A stretch of 64,000 nt of DNA from Saccharothrix deserti (GTDB taxonomy: Bacteria; Actinomycetota; Actinomycetes; Mycobacteriales; Pseudonocardiaceae), in assembly GCF_009769385.1 (NCBI RefSeq), contig NZ_VKAB01000034.1, positions 1 through 64,000 of the forward strand. The letters run 5' to 3'. Under the pieces are notes generated by a model. It searched no databases and was not told the origin of the DNA. It was given only the letters and a program-made list of their open reading frames with translations. The translations under genes were made by a program, and so were the position numbers. How positions within the stretch are numbered: the first letter of the stretch is position 1; every line of letters starts with the position of its first letter. Of this stretch, positions 53,213 to 61,816 are shown in pieces.

Positions 53213-54532
53213 ATGAACAAACCCTCGTCCACGGCAGCGACACCCACCGCGCAGGCGGTGCGCAAGGCCGTGATCCGCCTCGTCCCGTTCCTCGGGCTGC
53301 TGTACCTGCTCAACTACCTCGACCGGGTGAACGTCGGGTTCGCGGCGCTGACCATGAACGCCGACCTCGGCATCAGCGCGGCGGCCTACGGGCTCGGCGC
53401 GGGCCTGTTCTTCGTCGGGTACTTCTTCTTCGAGGTACCCAGCAACATCGTGCTGCACCGGGTGGGCGCCCGGATCTGGATCGCCCGGATCATGGTCACC
53501 TGGGGCATCGTGGCCTCGGCCACCGCGTTCATCCAGGGTGAGGTCAGCTTCTACGTCGTCCGGGTGCTGCTCGGTGTGGCCGAGGCCGGTTTCTTCCCCG
53601 GCATCATCCTGTACCTGACCTACTGGTTCCCCCGCGCGCAACGGGCGAAGATCGTCGCCCTGTTCTTCCTCGCGGTGCCGCTGTCCTCGGTCATCGGGAG
53701 CCCGATCTCCACCCTGCTCATCCAGCACGGGGACGGCGTGCTCGGCTTCGACGCGGGCTGGCGCTTCATGTTCTTCGTCGAGGGCCTGCCCTCGATCCTG
53801 CTCGGCGTCGCGGTGTTCTTCTTCCTGCCCAACCGGCCGCGGGACGCGAAGTGGTTGACCGCGGACCAGCGCGTCGCGCTCCAGTCGACCATCGACGCGG
53901 AGGACGCCCAGGAGGTCGGCGGCGAGGTCAGCACGCGGTCGGCGTTGACCAACCCGCGCGTGCTCGCGCTCAGCGTCGTCTACTTCGGCATCGTCTTCGG
54001 CCTCTACGTCCTCGCGTTCTTCCTGCCGCAGGTGATCAAGGGCTTCCAGGAACAGTTCCGGACCACGTTCAGCATCGTCGAGATCGGGCTGGTCACGGCG
54101 GTTCCGTACGCCTTCGCGGCCTTGGCGATGGTGCTGTGGGCGCGGCATTCAGACCGCACCGGCGAACGGGCGGGGCACGTCGCGATCGCCGCGTTCACCG
54201 GAGCGGTGGCGATCGCCGCCGCGCTGTACCTGAACTCGCCGCTGTTGGTGATGGTGGCCGTCACGGTCTGCGCGATCGGTGTGTTCGCCGCGATCCCGGT
54301 GTTCTGGCAGCTGCCGAACTCGTTCCTGGTCGGGGTCGGCGCCGCCGCGGGCATCGGGTTGATCAACTCGTTCGGCAACCTCGCGGGTTTCGCCGGCCCG
54401 TACCTGGCGGGCTGGCTCCAGGGGGTGACCGGCAACTTCCGGGCGGGCATGTGGGTCGTGGCGGCCTTCATGGCTGCTGCCGGGGTCATCGCGTTGTCGT
54501 TCCGCCGGAAGGACCCCGCTCTGGAGCACTGA
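53213..54532 (+). CDS. MFS transporter, anion:cation symporter (ACS) family
   Basis: 439 residues, twelve helices. LLYLLNYLDRVNVGFAALTMNADLGIS is the ACS signature at TM1 and the first loop; VPSNIVLHRVGARIWIARIMVTWG follows; PGIILYLTYWFPRAQRAKIVALFFLAVPLSSVIG is TM4-5. Substrates of the family are organic acid anions (tartrate, phthalate, glucarate). ATG 53213 follows GGAGAG by four nt. It stands alone downstream of the decayed two-component pair, which may once have controlled it. Confidence 0.92.
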   Translation: MNKPSSTAATPTAQAVRKAVIRLVPFLGLLYLLNYLDRVNVGFAALTMNADLGISAAAYGLGAGLFFVGYFFFEVPSNIVLHRVGARIWIARIMVTWGIVASATAFIQGEVSFYVVRVLLGVAEAGFFPGIILYLTYWFPRAQRAKIVALFFLAVPLSSVIGSPISTLLIQHGDGVLGFDAGWRFMFFVEGLPSILLGVAVFFFLPNRPRDAKWLTADQRVALQSTIDAEDAQEVGGEVSTRSALTNPRVLALSVVYFGIVFGLYVLAFFLPQVIKGFQEQFRTTFSIVEIGLVTAVPYAFAALAMVLWARHSDRTGERAGHVAIAAFTGAVAIAAALYLNSPLLVMVAVTVCAIGVFAAIPVFWQLPNSFLVGVGAAAGIGLINSFGNLAGFAGPYLAGWLQGVTGNFRAGMWVVAAFMAAAGVIALSFRRKDPALEH

Positions 54533-54605
54533 CAACGGGCAGCTTCGTCGCCTACTCGGGAAACTTGTCCCGATAGAGGAGCCCCTCGCCCGATTCCGAT
54601 CTTCG
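54533..54605. other. Short convergent gap
   Basis: No gene or strong hairpin is seen between the ACS transporter stop and the stop of the CHAT gene. Confidence 0.4.
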
Positions 54606-57600
54606 TCACGCTCCCGAGTGGATGTACGGCACCCACCGCGTCGGATCACGGGGGTCGGCGTCGCGCAGCGCCCGCACGGTTCGGTGGAGCACGTGGGCGG
54701 TTTCGGTGAGGTCGAGCCCCGAGCCGTTGATCAGTGCCGTGTAGACCGACATCGCCACCTCGACCGCGGTCCGGTCGGTGACCGCCCACAGGGTCGCGAT
54801 CACGTGTCGGTAGCCGGCCAGTTGCAGGGCCGCGGCGAGGTGGATGGCCTCGTCGGACAGGGTGGTGCCGCCGACGGCGGTGTGGCACGCCGACAGGTAG
54901 GCCAGTTCGGCGTGCGCGAGGTCCAGTTCGGCGACGTCGAGCACGGTCAGCGGTTTGTCCCGCAGGTAGAGCGCGCCGGTGGACGGGTTGCCCAGGTCCT
55001 GTCCCCCGTGGCACGCGAAGTGCGCGTACGCGTGGGTGCGCAGGTCGGCGGTGACGGTGGCGTGCGTGGCCGCGTCGCCGGCGCGCAGCGTGTGCGCCCC
55101 CGGCATCGCGCGCTGGAAGAACTCGGCCTCCGCACGGGCTCCCGGCAGCGGGCTCAGCGCGGCCTCGCCGGGCGGGGTTTCGGGCATGCTCACGACGAGC
55201 AGTCGGCGGTCCGCGGTGTCCGGCGCGTCGGCCGTGCGTGCCCTGGCGAGCGCGCGCAGCGTCGGGGTGTACGACGAGACGACGTGGTCGAGCACGGTGC
55301 GCCCGGACGGGGTGTCGGCCGGGTCGTGGTAGCCGGCGGCGTGCAGCGGCAGCAGGGTCAGGGTGCCGGTGGGGCACCACCACAACCGCTCCCCGTCGAC
55401 CAGGCCCAGGTGGTCGAGCACCGGTCCGGCGACGGCGTCCCACAGCCACTCCAGCGTCACGTGCAGGGTCTGCTTGGCGCTGGTGCGGGTCAGGTCGCCC
55501 CGCACCGCCGGGCTCTCCAGGACGTGCAACGCCCGCAGGTAGGCGGTGGTCCGCCGGACGGTCTCGTCCGCGGACAGGTCGGGCAGCGGGATGTGCTCCA
55601 CGGGCCCGTCCCGCCGCACGACCAGCGCGTCGCACCGCGTGTCGTGGACGTTGATCAGCACCACCGGTCCGTCGGGCAGGCCGTCGCGCAGGGTCGCCAG
55701 CGGCGGCACCCGCAGCAGGTGCTCCAGCCCCGGTAACGCCCGCGCCCGCGCGAGCAGCCGGTCCCACTCCTCGGCCAGCCGGATGCGGCGTTCCTGATCG
55801 TGCCGGGCGGCGTCGGCCGGGAGACCGGCGGGCAGGACGGGAACCATGCCGGTCGGCGCATCGAGGGTGCCCGTGGTCGCCATGTCCGCGGCCACGGCCC
55901 GCAGCCGGTCGTACAGCGCCGGGTCCCGCTCGCGCAGCACCGACGTGTCGTCGCGGGTCTGCAACACCTGCGACCACATCACCGAGCGGCCCTGTTCGAG
56001 CAACTCCACCGCGAGGTCCGGGGCTCCCCCCGCCACCGCGGCCGCCGCGGCCGCCCTGGCCAAGCCCTCCCACTGGTCCAGCCGACGTTCACGGGCGCCG
56101 CGCTCGACACCGTGCCAGGCGACCTGCGGCAGCAGTGCGGCGGCCGTGCTGAACGCCTCGACCGCCGACGGCCAGTCCCCGCGATTGGCGGCCAGCATGG
56201 CCCAGACCACGGCGGCGGCCGACCGCGACATGGGCGTGGCGGAGCGGGATTCGACGGCGGCGCGACAGGCCGCCACGGCGTCGTCGCAGTCGGCCGCGAC
56301 GCCGTTCCGCTGGTACCGCAGGCGTAGCACCAGGCCCAGGTTCAACCAGGTCATCGCCTGGCGGGGGTCGTCCGCCGGGAAGGTCTCGACCGCCCGACGG
56401 CTCTGGTCCACGGCCTCCGTCGCGTCGCTCTCCCGACCACGGCGCTCGTATCTGGCTCGCAACACCGACCCCAGGTTGAGCCGGTACGTCGCCCCCGACG
56501 CGTGCGTCGGGTCGGTGCTCGCGACCGCCTCCCGCAGCAGGGCGACGGCCCGGTCGAGGTCATCGCTCCCGGGGCGCGCCTGGTCCCGGCTGTGCCGCAT
56601 CATGGCCAGGCTCGACAGGAGCTGTGCCCGCTGCGCGTGCCCCTCCGGGCAACGCTCGACAGCCTCGCCGGCGGCCTCGATCGCCGCGTCGAGGTCGGGG
56701 AGGTCCTGGCGCTCCACGAAGCGGATGTGCAGCGCGACGGCGAAGTTGAGCAGGCAGATGAACGCGGTCGCCTCGGACGCGGCGTCGACCGCGGCCCGGC
56801 CGGTGTCAACGGCCGCGTCGAAGTCCGCCGTGGAGCCCAGGCGTCGGGCCCGGGCGCACAGCGCGTTGCCGAGGTTGGTCAGCACGTGCGATCGCCATGC
56901 ACCGTCGGCGCTGCGGTCCACCGCGGCGCTCAAGACGTCGATCGCCTCGTGCAGGTCGGCGATCGCGCCGGTCCGTTCGTACCTGGTCCACAGCGCCGTG
57001 CCCAGCCCGAGCAGCTGAAGCGGCATGAAGAAGTGCCCGGCGGACAATCCGGCGACGGTGTCCCGGCCGAGGTCGACCGCCGCGGTGAGGTCGTCGAGGT
57101 CACCGGTGTGCGTGCTGCGGGCCAACAGGCCGTTCGCCAGTGCCGCCGTGGCCGACGCCCGCTCGGGCGGCAGCAACCCCGGCAGTTCCGCGGCGCGCCG
57201 GGCCACCGCGATGGCCTCCTCGAGGTCGCTCGCGTCGGTGCGGCGGACATACCGGGCGCGCAGCGAGTTCGCCAACTCCGAGAGGGCGACGGCCAGTACC
57301 CCGTTCCCCGCGGTGATCGTCGCGGCGGCACGGCGGTGCACCTCGACGGCTTCGTCGAGGGCGGGGATGTCGTCGGTCCGCTCGAACAGCTGTGTCAGCA
57401 GTGTGCCGAGCACCACGAGCAGCGCGGCGTGGTACGCGTGGTCCGACGCGGTGGTCCGGATCCCGCTCCTGGCGACCTCGATCGCCTCGGTGAGTGCGGC
57501 GGGATCGCCGGTTTCGGCGTAGCGCAGCTGCAACGCGCGTCCCAGGTGCAGCTGGATCGCGAGGTGGCCCGGATCGTTTGCGGGGAAGCGTCGGCGGGCC

Positions 57601-60299
57601 TCCCGCAACAGTTCGACGGCCTCGTCGCGTGCCTGCGGGGAGGGGAACCACTGCGCGTGCGACAACAGGGCGAGCCCCAACTGGGCTCGAAGCCCTTCGG
57701 TCGTCTTTCCGGGTCCGAGCCCGGCCAGCCCCTCGCGCAGCACGGCGACCGCGTCCTCGATGTCGGCGATCTCGGTGGTGTGGTGAAAGCGTTGGGTCAG
57801 GGCTTGCCCCAGGTACAGCCGGCACCCCGTCAGCGCGGGGTGGTCGGCTGGGACGTCGGCCACGGCGGCTCGCAGGACGGCGATCGCCTGGTCGAGGTCG
57901 GCGGGGTCCCGGTGCAGCTCGTACCGGCCGGTGCGCAGGACGGCGATCCTCGTGAGCAGCTCCAGGGTGCCGAAGCTCCCGGGCGGCAGTTCGGCCAGCA
58001 CGCGCTCCGCTTCCCGGATGGTGTCCTCGACTTCCACGTCCAAGTGCGCGGACGCCCCCAGGTGCTGGACTTGCGGGAGCAGCACCATGGCGAGGCTGTT
58101 CAGCAGGAAACCGCGATCGTTGCCCGTAGCGGTGGACAATGCCGACCGCAGTGCGGTGGTGGCCTCCGCCAAGTCCGCCACGGCCCCGGTGAGCAGATAG
58201 CGGTCGAACAGCACCCCGCTCAACGTCAGGATCCTGGACACGTCGGGGACGCCGTCCAACGCCATCGCTTCGCGACAGATCCCGATGGCCTCGGTGAATC
58301 CCGCCACGTCCTGTGCTTCCTTCGCCGCCACACCGACCGTGGCGGCGAGGGTGTTCAGCACGGCGGGACGGTGCGGGTCGTCGGCCGGCGTGCTGTCGGC
58401 GGCCGAGCGCGCGAGGCGGATCGCCTCCGCGAGGTCGTTCGGGTCGCCCACGACGCTGAAGCGGATTTTCCGCGTCAGCGCGCCCTGCCTCCGCACGCGA
58501 GGCCATCCCGGGTGGTCGGCGGGGACGAGCGCGGCGGCGCGGTCCGCCGCGTCCACGGCGCGGTCGATGTCGATCCGCTCTCCGGTGGAGTGGAACCGGT
58601 CGACGCACGCGGAGGCCAGTTCGCGCAGGCAGTCCGCTCGGAAGAGGTCGTCGCCCAACGACGGGATCGCGCTCAGCACCTCGATCCGCTCGTCGAGGTC
58701 GACGAGCCGCCGGGTGCGCTCGAACCGTTGCCGCAGCAGGTTCGCGTGCTCCCACATGTTCATGGCGCGCACGACCTGGTCGGGAATGGGGGTTCGGACG
58801 GCCTCACGCGACACGTCGACGGCCGTGTCGAGGTCGCGATCCGTGCCGGAGAGCCGGAACCACTCCCGCGAGACCTCCGCCAACTTGAATCGGACCGCCA
58901 CCCGGGCGGGGTGGCCCGCGTCCGCCAACGCCTCCCGCAGGAGGTGCGTCGCCTCGTGGAGAACCGCGGTGTCGCCGGTTTCCCGGTACCGCACGATCAG
59001 CACGTCGGCCAAGGCGAACTGCGCGCCGGCCCGCTCGGCACGCTCCGCGGCCACGGGGGACAACGCCGCACGGGCCGCCCGTTCGGCGGCGGGGTGGTCG
59101 TCGCGTGCCGCGCGCTGGACGGTCGCCAGCACGCCGTCCACCTCGTGCCGCATCGGGTGGCCTTCGGGGATGGCGGCGTCGGCGATGGCGGAGAGCCTGG
59201 TCGCCTCGGCCAGGTCGCCCTCGTCGGGACTGCCGTAGGCGCGGGCGTGCATGAACCGGGTCGCCAACGCGACGATGAGCTTGAGCAGCGCCGTGACGTC
59301 GACCTCGTCGGACTCGGCGGCGATGGCCGGCAGCGCCGAGGCGCACCCGACGCTCTCGTCGATGTCCGCGACGTCGGCGGTCTCCCCGGCGAGGACGAAC
59401 CTGATCTTCAGAACTTCGCCCAGCAGCAGGAGCGCGACGCCGTGGTCGGGGTGACCCTCGGGGCACGCGGCCACGACGTCCCGTGCCACCGCGACGCACT
59501 CGTCGACCTCGGTGGACGGGGCGCCGCGTTCGCACCTGAACGCCAGCACGGCGGCGAGCGCGAGCAGGTAGCCGAGCCGGTTGTCGGCATCGGGTGGCAG
59601 GGTCTTCGCCAGGCGCAGGTGCTCCACGGCCTCGTCGACGTCGGCTTCGCGTCCCAGGACTTCGAAGCGGGTGCGCAGCGCCAAGCCGAGGTTGAGCGCC
59701 ACAGTGGTGGCGAACGGGTGGTCGGCGGGTTCCAGGGCGGCACGACCCACCGCCACGGCCTCGTCCAGGTCGGCCACCGAGCCGCCGCGCTCGTGCCGGG
59801 CGCACAGCAGGACGTGCAGGTTCAACCGGTGCACGGTGAGGTTGTCCCGGTCGGCGCTCCGGCAGGCCGCCCGGCACGCCTCCACCCCGAGGTCCACCAG
59901 TTCCGGGTACTCGGTCGTCGTGGCGACCCGGGTGATCACGGTGGCGTAGTAGCCGCCGACCTCGTCGAGGGGCAGCACGGGGACGGCGGGGTTGGCCGCG
60001 AGCCACTCCAGCACGGGCGGGGGCACCGCGTTCGGGGCCAGGGACGCGAGGGGGGCGTACAGGTTCAGGCACACGTTGAGGTCCGGTCCGGCGATCTCCG
60101 CCTGGAGGGCGTTGTAGCGGACCCAGTGCAGCAACGCCAGGGTGGTCAGGACCTCGGGGTCCACGTCCTGGCCGATGGTGGGCAGCGCCAACCGCGCGGC
60201 CTGCGCCAAGGCGTCGGGACCGAGGACGTCGGTCGGGTCGCTGGTCCGCATGCAGCGCGCGATGCGTTCGTTCAGGGGAATGCCGCTCGACGTGTCCAA
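54606..60299 (-). CDS. TPR-repeat protein with C-terminal CHAT (caspase-like) peptidase domain
   Basis: 1,897 residues. Residues about 150-1500 are helical repeats of roughly 40-60 residues with the recurring pattern DLDEAVxxxRxAV...DHPxxAxxLxxLGxxLxxRFxxxG, i.e. degenerate TPRs (about 25). The C-terminal CHAT domain (about 1600-1897) has FACH1764GGQDLGN and YLSAC1805HTAVGG, the His-Cys dyad of separase/caspase-like peptidases, and LAGYRHVIATLWAVTD before the end. The TPR stack is a likely binding or autoinhibitory scaffold, and the peptidase an effector. TTG 60299 is the first start with a usable Shine-Dalgarno (GAGG); ATG 60251 is an alternative. It is divergent from the small Cys-motif protein (66 nt). 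Confidence 0.88.
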   Translation of the reverse strand: MDTSSGIPLNERIARCMRTSDPTDVLGPDALAQAARLALPTIGQDVDPEVLTTLALLHWVRYNALQAEIAGPDLNVCLNLYAPLASLAPNAVPPPVLEWLAANPAVPVLPLDEVGGYYATVITRVATTTEYPELVDLGVEACRAACRSADRDNLTVHRLNLHVLLCARHERGGSVADLDEAVAVGRAALEPADHPFATTVALNLGLALRTRFEVLGREADVDEAVEHLRLAKTLPPDADNRLGYLLALAAVLAFRCERGAPSTEVDECVAVARDVVAACPEGHPDHGVALLLLGEVLKIRFVLAGETADVADIDESVGCASALPAIAAESDEVDVTALLKLIVALATRFMHARAYGSPDEGDLAEATRLSAIADAAIPEGHPMRHEVDGVLATVQRAARDDHPAAERAARAALSPVAAERAERAGAQFALADVLIVRYRETGDTAVLHEATHLLREALADAGHPARVAVRFKLAEVSREWFRLSGTDRDLDTAVDVSREAVRTPIPDQVVRAMNMWEHANLLRQRFERTRRLVDLDERIEVLSAIPSLGDDLFRADCLRELASACVDRFHSTGERIDIDRAVDAADRAAALVPADHPGWPRVRRQGALTRKIRFSVVGDPNDLAEAIRLARSAADSTPADDPHRPAVLNTLAATVGVAAKEAQDVAGFTEAIGICREAMALDGVPDVSRILTLSGVLFDRYLLTGAVADLAEATTALRSALSTATGNDRGFLLNSLAMVLLPQVQHLGASAHLDVEVEDTIREAERVLAELPPGSFGTLELLTRIAVLRTGRYELHRDPADLDQAIAVLRAAVADVPADHPALTGCRLYLGQALTQRFHHTTEIADIEDAVAVLREGLAGLGPGKTTEGLRAQLGLALLSHAQWFPSPQARDEAVELLREARRRFPANDPGHLAIQLHLGRALQLRYAETGDPAALTEAIEVARSGIRTTASDHAYHAALLVVLGTLLTQLFERTDDIPALDEAVEVHRRAAATITAGNGVLAVALSELANSLRARYVRRTDASDLEEAIAVARRAAELPGLLPPERASATAALANGLLARSTHTGDLDDLTAAVDLGRDTVAGLSAGHFFMPLQLLGLGTALWTRYERTGAIADLHEAIDVLSAAVDRSADGAWRSHVLTNLGNALCARARRLGSTADFDAAVDTGRAAVDAASEATAFICLLNFAVALHIRFVERQDLPDLDAAIEAAGEAVERCPEGHAQRAQLLSSLAMMRHSRDQARPGSDDLDRAVALLREAVASTDPTHASGATYRLNLGSVLRARYERRGRESDATEAVDQSRRAVETFPADDPRQAMTWLNLGLVLRLRYQRNGVAADCDDAVAACRAAVESRSATPMSRSAAAVVWAMLAANRGDWPSAVEAFSTAAALLPQVAWHGVERGARERRLDQWEGLARAAAAAAVAGGAPDLAVELLEQGRSVMWSQVLQTRDDTSVLRERDPALYDRLRAVAADMATTGTLDAPTGMVPVLPAGLPADAARHDQERRIRLAEEWDRLLARARALPGLEHLLRVPPLATLRDGLPDGPVVLINVHDTRCDALVVRRDGPVEHIPLPDLSADETVRRTTAYLRALHVLESPAVRGDLTRTSAKQTLHVTLEWLWDAVAGPVLDHLGLVDGERLWWCPTGTLTLLPLHAAGYHDPADTPSGRTVLDHVVSSYTPTLRALARARTADAPDTADRRLLVVSMPETPPGEAALSPLPGARAEAEFFQRAMPGAHTLRAGDAATHATVTADLRTHAYAHFACHGGQDLGNPSTGALYLRDKPLTVLDVAELDLAHAELAYLSACHTAVGGTTLSDEAIHLAAALQLAGYRHVIATLWAVTDRTAVEVAMSVYTALINGSGLDLTETAHVLHRTVRALRDADPRDPTRWVPYIHSGA

Positions 60300-60365
60300 G
60301 ACAACGACCTCGTGTCACCCGTTACGGTTCGACCTTGCGACTCAGCGTGACACAAGGGGGACGGT

Positions 60366-60764
60366 GTGGCGGTGGAAATGGACGAGGGACAGGCGCTGGT
60401 GCTGTGGTGCCTGCTGTTACCCGAGCTGCGGCGGGCCGCGGCGGCGGGCCGTTGGTCCGACCGGCTCGAACGCACCGTCGCACGGGTGCGGGACGGCGGT
60501 TCGGCCCTCGACGCGTGCCTCCAGTTCGACCTGATCCCCGGAATGGGCTCGGACAGCCCGACCCGGGGTGTCGGCGATCCCGCCGGCGTCCCCAACGCCT
60601 ACCCCGACCCGCGCGGGTCACGTCCGCCGAGCACCGGTCGCGGCGAGTACCGCTGCCCACGCGGGGTCTGCGGCCGCTACGACCGCCGCGACGACGAGGG
60701 CCGCCCGCCGGTCTGCGCGCTGTTCGACGACGAACCGATGCTGCCCACCGGGGCACCGCGATGA
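60366..60764 (+). CDS. Small protein with a C-x4-C...C motif, partner of the CHAT gene
   Basis: 132 residues from GTG 60366 (AAGGGGG five nt upstream). Residues 1-55 look helical (DEGQALVLWCLLLPELRRAAAAGRW). A Gly/Pro-rich linker leads to YRC97PRGVC102GRYDRR, then PPVC117ALFDDEPM. The C-x4-C plus C could be a zinc-ribbon half or a redox site. I know of no named function. The stop overlaps the start of the next gene (ATGA). Adjacent to, and divergent from, the CHAT gene. Confidence 0.7.
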   Translation: MAVEMDEGQALVLWCLLLPELRRAAAAGRWSDRLERTVARVRDGGSALDACLQFDLIPGMGSDSPTRGVGDPAGVPNAYPDPRGSRPPSTGRGEYRCPRGVCGRYDRRDDEGRPPVCALFDDEPMLPTGAPR

Positions 60765-61576
60765 ACCCGTTCCTCCAGTCACTGGGCGGCAAGCTCGCCG
60801 AGCGGTGGGTAACCACGCTCGTGCTGCCCGGCGCGCTGTTCGTCGCCGCGGCGGTGTGCGCGGTCCGGCTCGGCCACCGCCACGCGCTGGACGTGGTGCG
60901 GGTCGGCAACGACGTCGTCGCGGCGTTCCCCCGGCTGCCGGTCGCGGTCGCCGCGGTCGGGCTGCTGCTCGGGGCGGCGGCAGCGGCGTTCGCCGCGCAG
61001 GCGCTCGGCGCGCTGGTGCAGGCGGTGTGGGTGAAGCCGTGGCGGGGACCGGCGGCCTGGCTGGCACGACCGGTGGTCGCGGTGCGTGGGTGGCGGTTCG
61101 ACCGGGCCGCCGCCAGGGCCGGCGTGGACCCGGTGCCCGCGTACCGACCGCGGCGGGCCACCTGGATCGGCGAGCGGTTCCGCCTGCTCGACTCGCGGGT
61201 CGCGGCGCAGTACCAGGGCCTGCGTCTGGGCCCGCTGTGGCCGCGGCTGTGGCTGCTGGTGCCCGAACCGGCGCGGCTGCCGGTGCAGGCGGCCGAGACC
61301 AGGTTCCACTCGGCCACCACGCTCGTCGGCTGGGGCGTGCTCTACGCGGCGTTGGGCCCGCGCTGGTACCCGGCGGCGGTGGTCGGCCTCGGCGTGGCGG
61401 TGGTGGGCTGGCGCCGGGCCCGCGCGGCGGCCGCCGCGCTCACCGAACTGATCGAGGCGACCGTCGACACCCACCTCGACGTCCTCACCACAGCCCTCGG
61501 CCATCCCCTGCCGCCGACCGGCCTGACCCGCGACCTGGCCGCCCGCATCAACGACCGGTTCACCAAGGGCGAGTAG
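60761..61576 (+). CDS. Membrane protein of unknown function
   Basis: 271 residues. Hydrophobic segments near 18-40, 50-80 and 185-215, with a basic central cytoplasmic loop containing YRPRRATWIGERFRLLDSRVAAQYQGL and a conserved-looking C-terminal helix (LTELIEATVDTHLDVLTTALGHPLP). No enzyme motif is seen. Coupled to the small Cys protein by ATGA, so the two form a unit that could anchor the CHAT/NACHT proteins at the membrane. Confidence 0.75.
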   Translation: MNPFLQSLGGKLAERWVTTLVLPGALFVAAAVCAVRLGHRHALDVVRVGNDVVAAFPRLPVAVAAVGLLLGAAAAAFAAQALGALVQAVWVKPWRGPAAWLARPVVAVRGWRFDRAAARAGVDPVPAYRPRRATWIGERFRLLDSRVAAQYQGLRLGPLWPRLWLLVPEPARLPVQAAETRFHSATTLVGWGVLYAALGPRWYPAAVVGLGVAVVGWRRARAAAAALTELIEATVDTHLDVLTTALGHPLPPTGLTRDLAARINDRFTKGE

Positions 61577-61688
61577 GCGCTCGGCCGCAAACGCCCCGGC
61601 CAGTGCTGCTCCGGAACGTTCGTCGAGCCCGGCTTCCGGCCCTCATCAGGAGATTGGCCCGGCCCAGCACCGAGGCGTCACCTCGTGA

Positions 61689-61802
61689 CCGGGCCTCTAC
61701 TTCCTCGGGCTGCACTGGATGCACACGTTCAAGTCGGGGCTGCTGTCCGGTGTGGGAAGCGATGCCGAGTTCGTCGCCGAGCACGCGGACGGGTTGCGCT
61801 GA
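61689..61802 (+). pseudogene. C-terminal remnant of a flavin monooxygenase
   Basis: PGLYFLGLHWMHTFKSGLLSGVG then DAEFVAEH and a stop is the C-terminal end of CzcO/YhaS-type FAD-dependent monooxygenases. A TGA lies in frame just before Pro, so only about 37 residues remain, in the gap between the membrane protein and the NACHT gene. Confidence 0.7.
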
Positions 61803-61816
61803 CCGTCGCCAGGTCG

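Noticed and set aside
56502-60350. 1,282-codon plus-strand frame opposite the CHAT gene
   Set aside because: Composition is that of an antisense shadow (HR/DR/GR runs), no recognisable domain; the minus frame has TPR and CHAT motifs.
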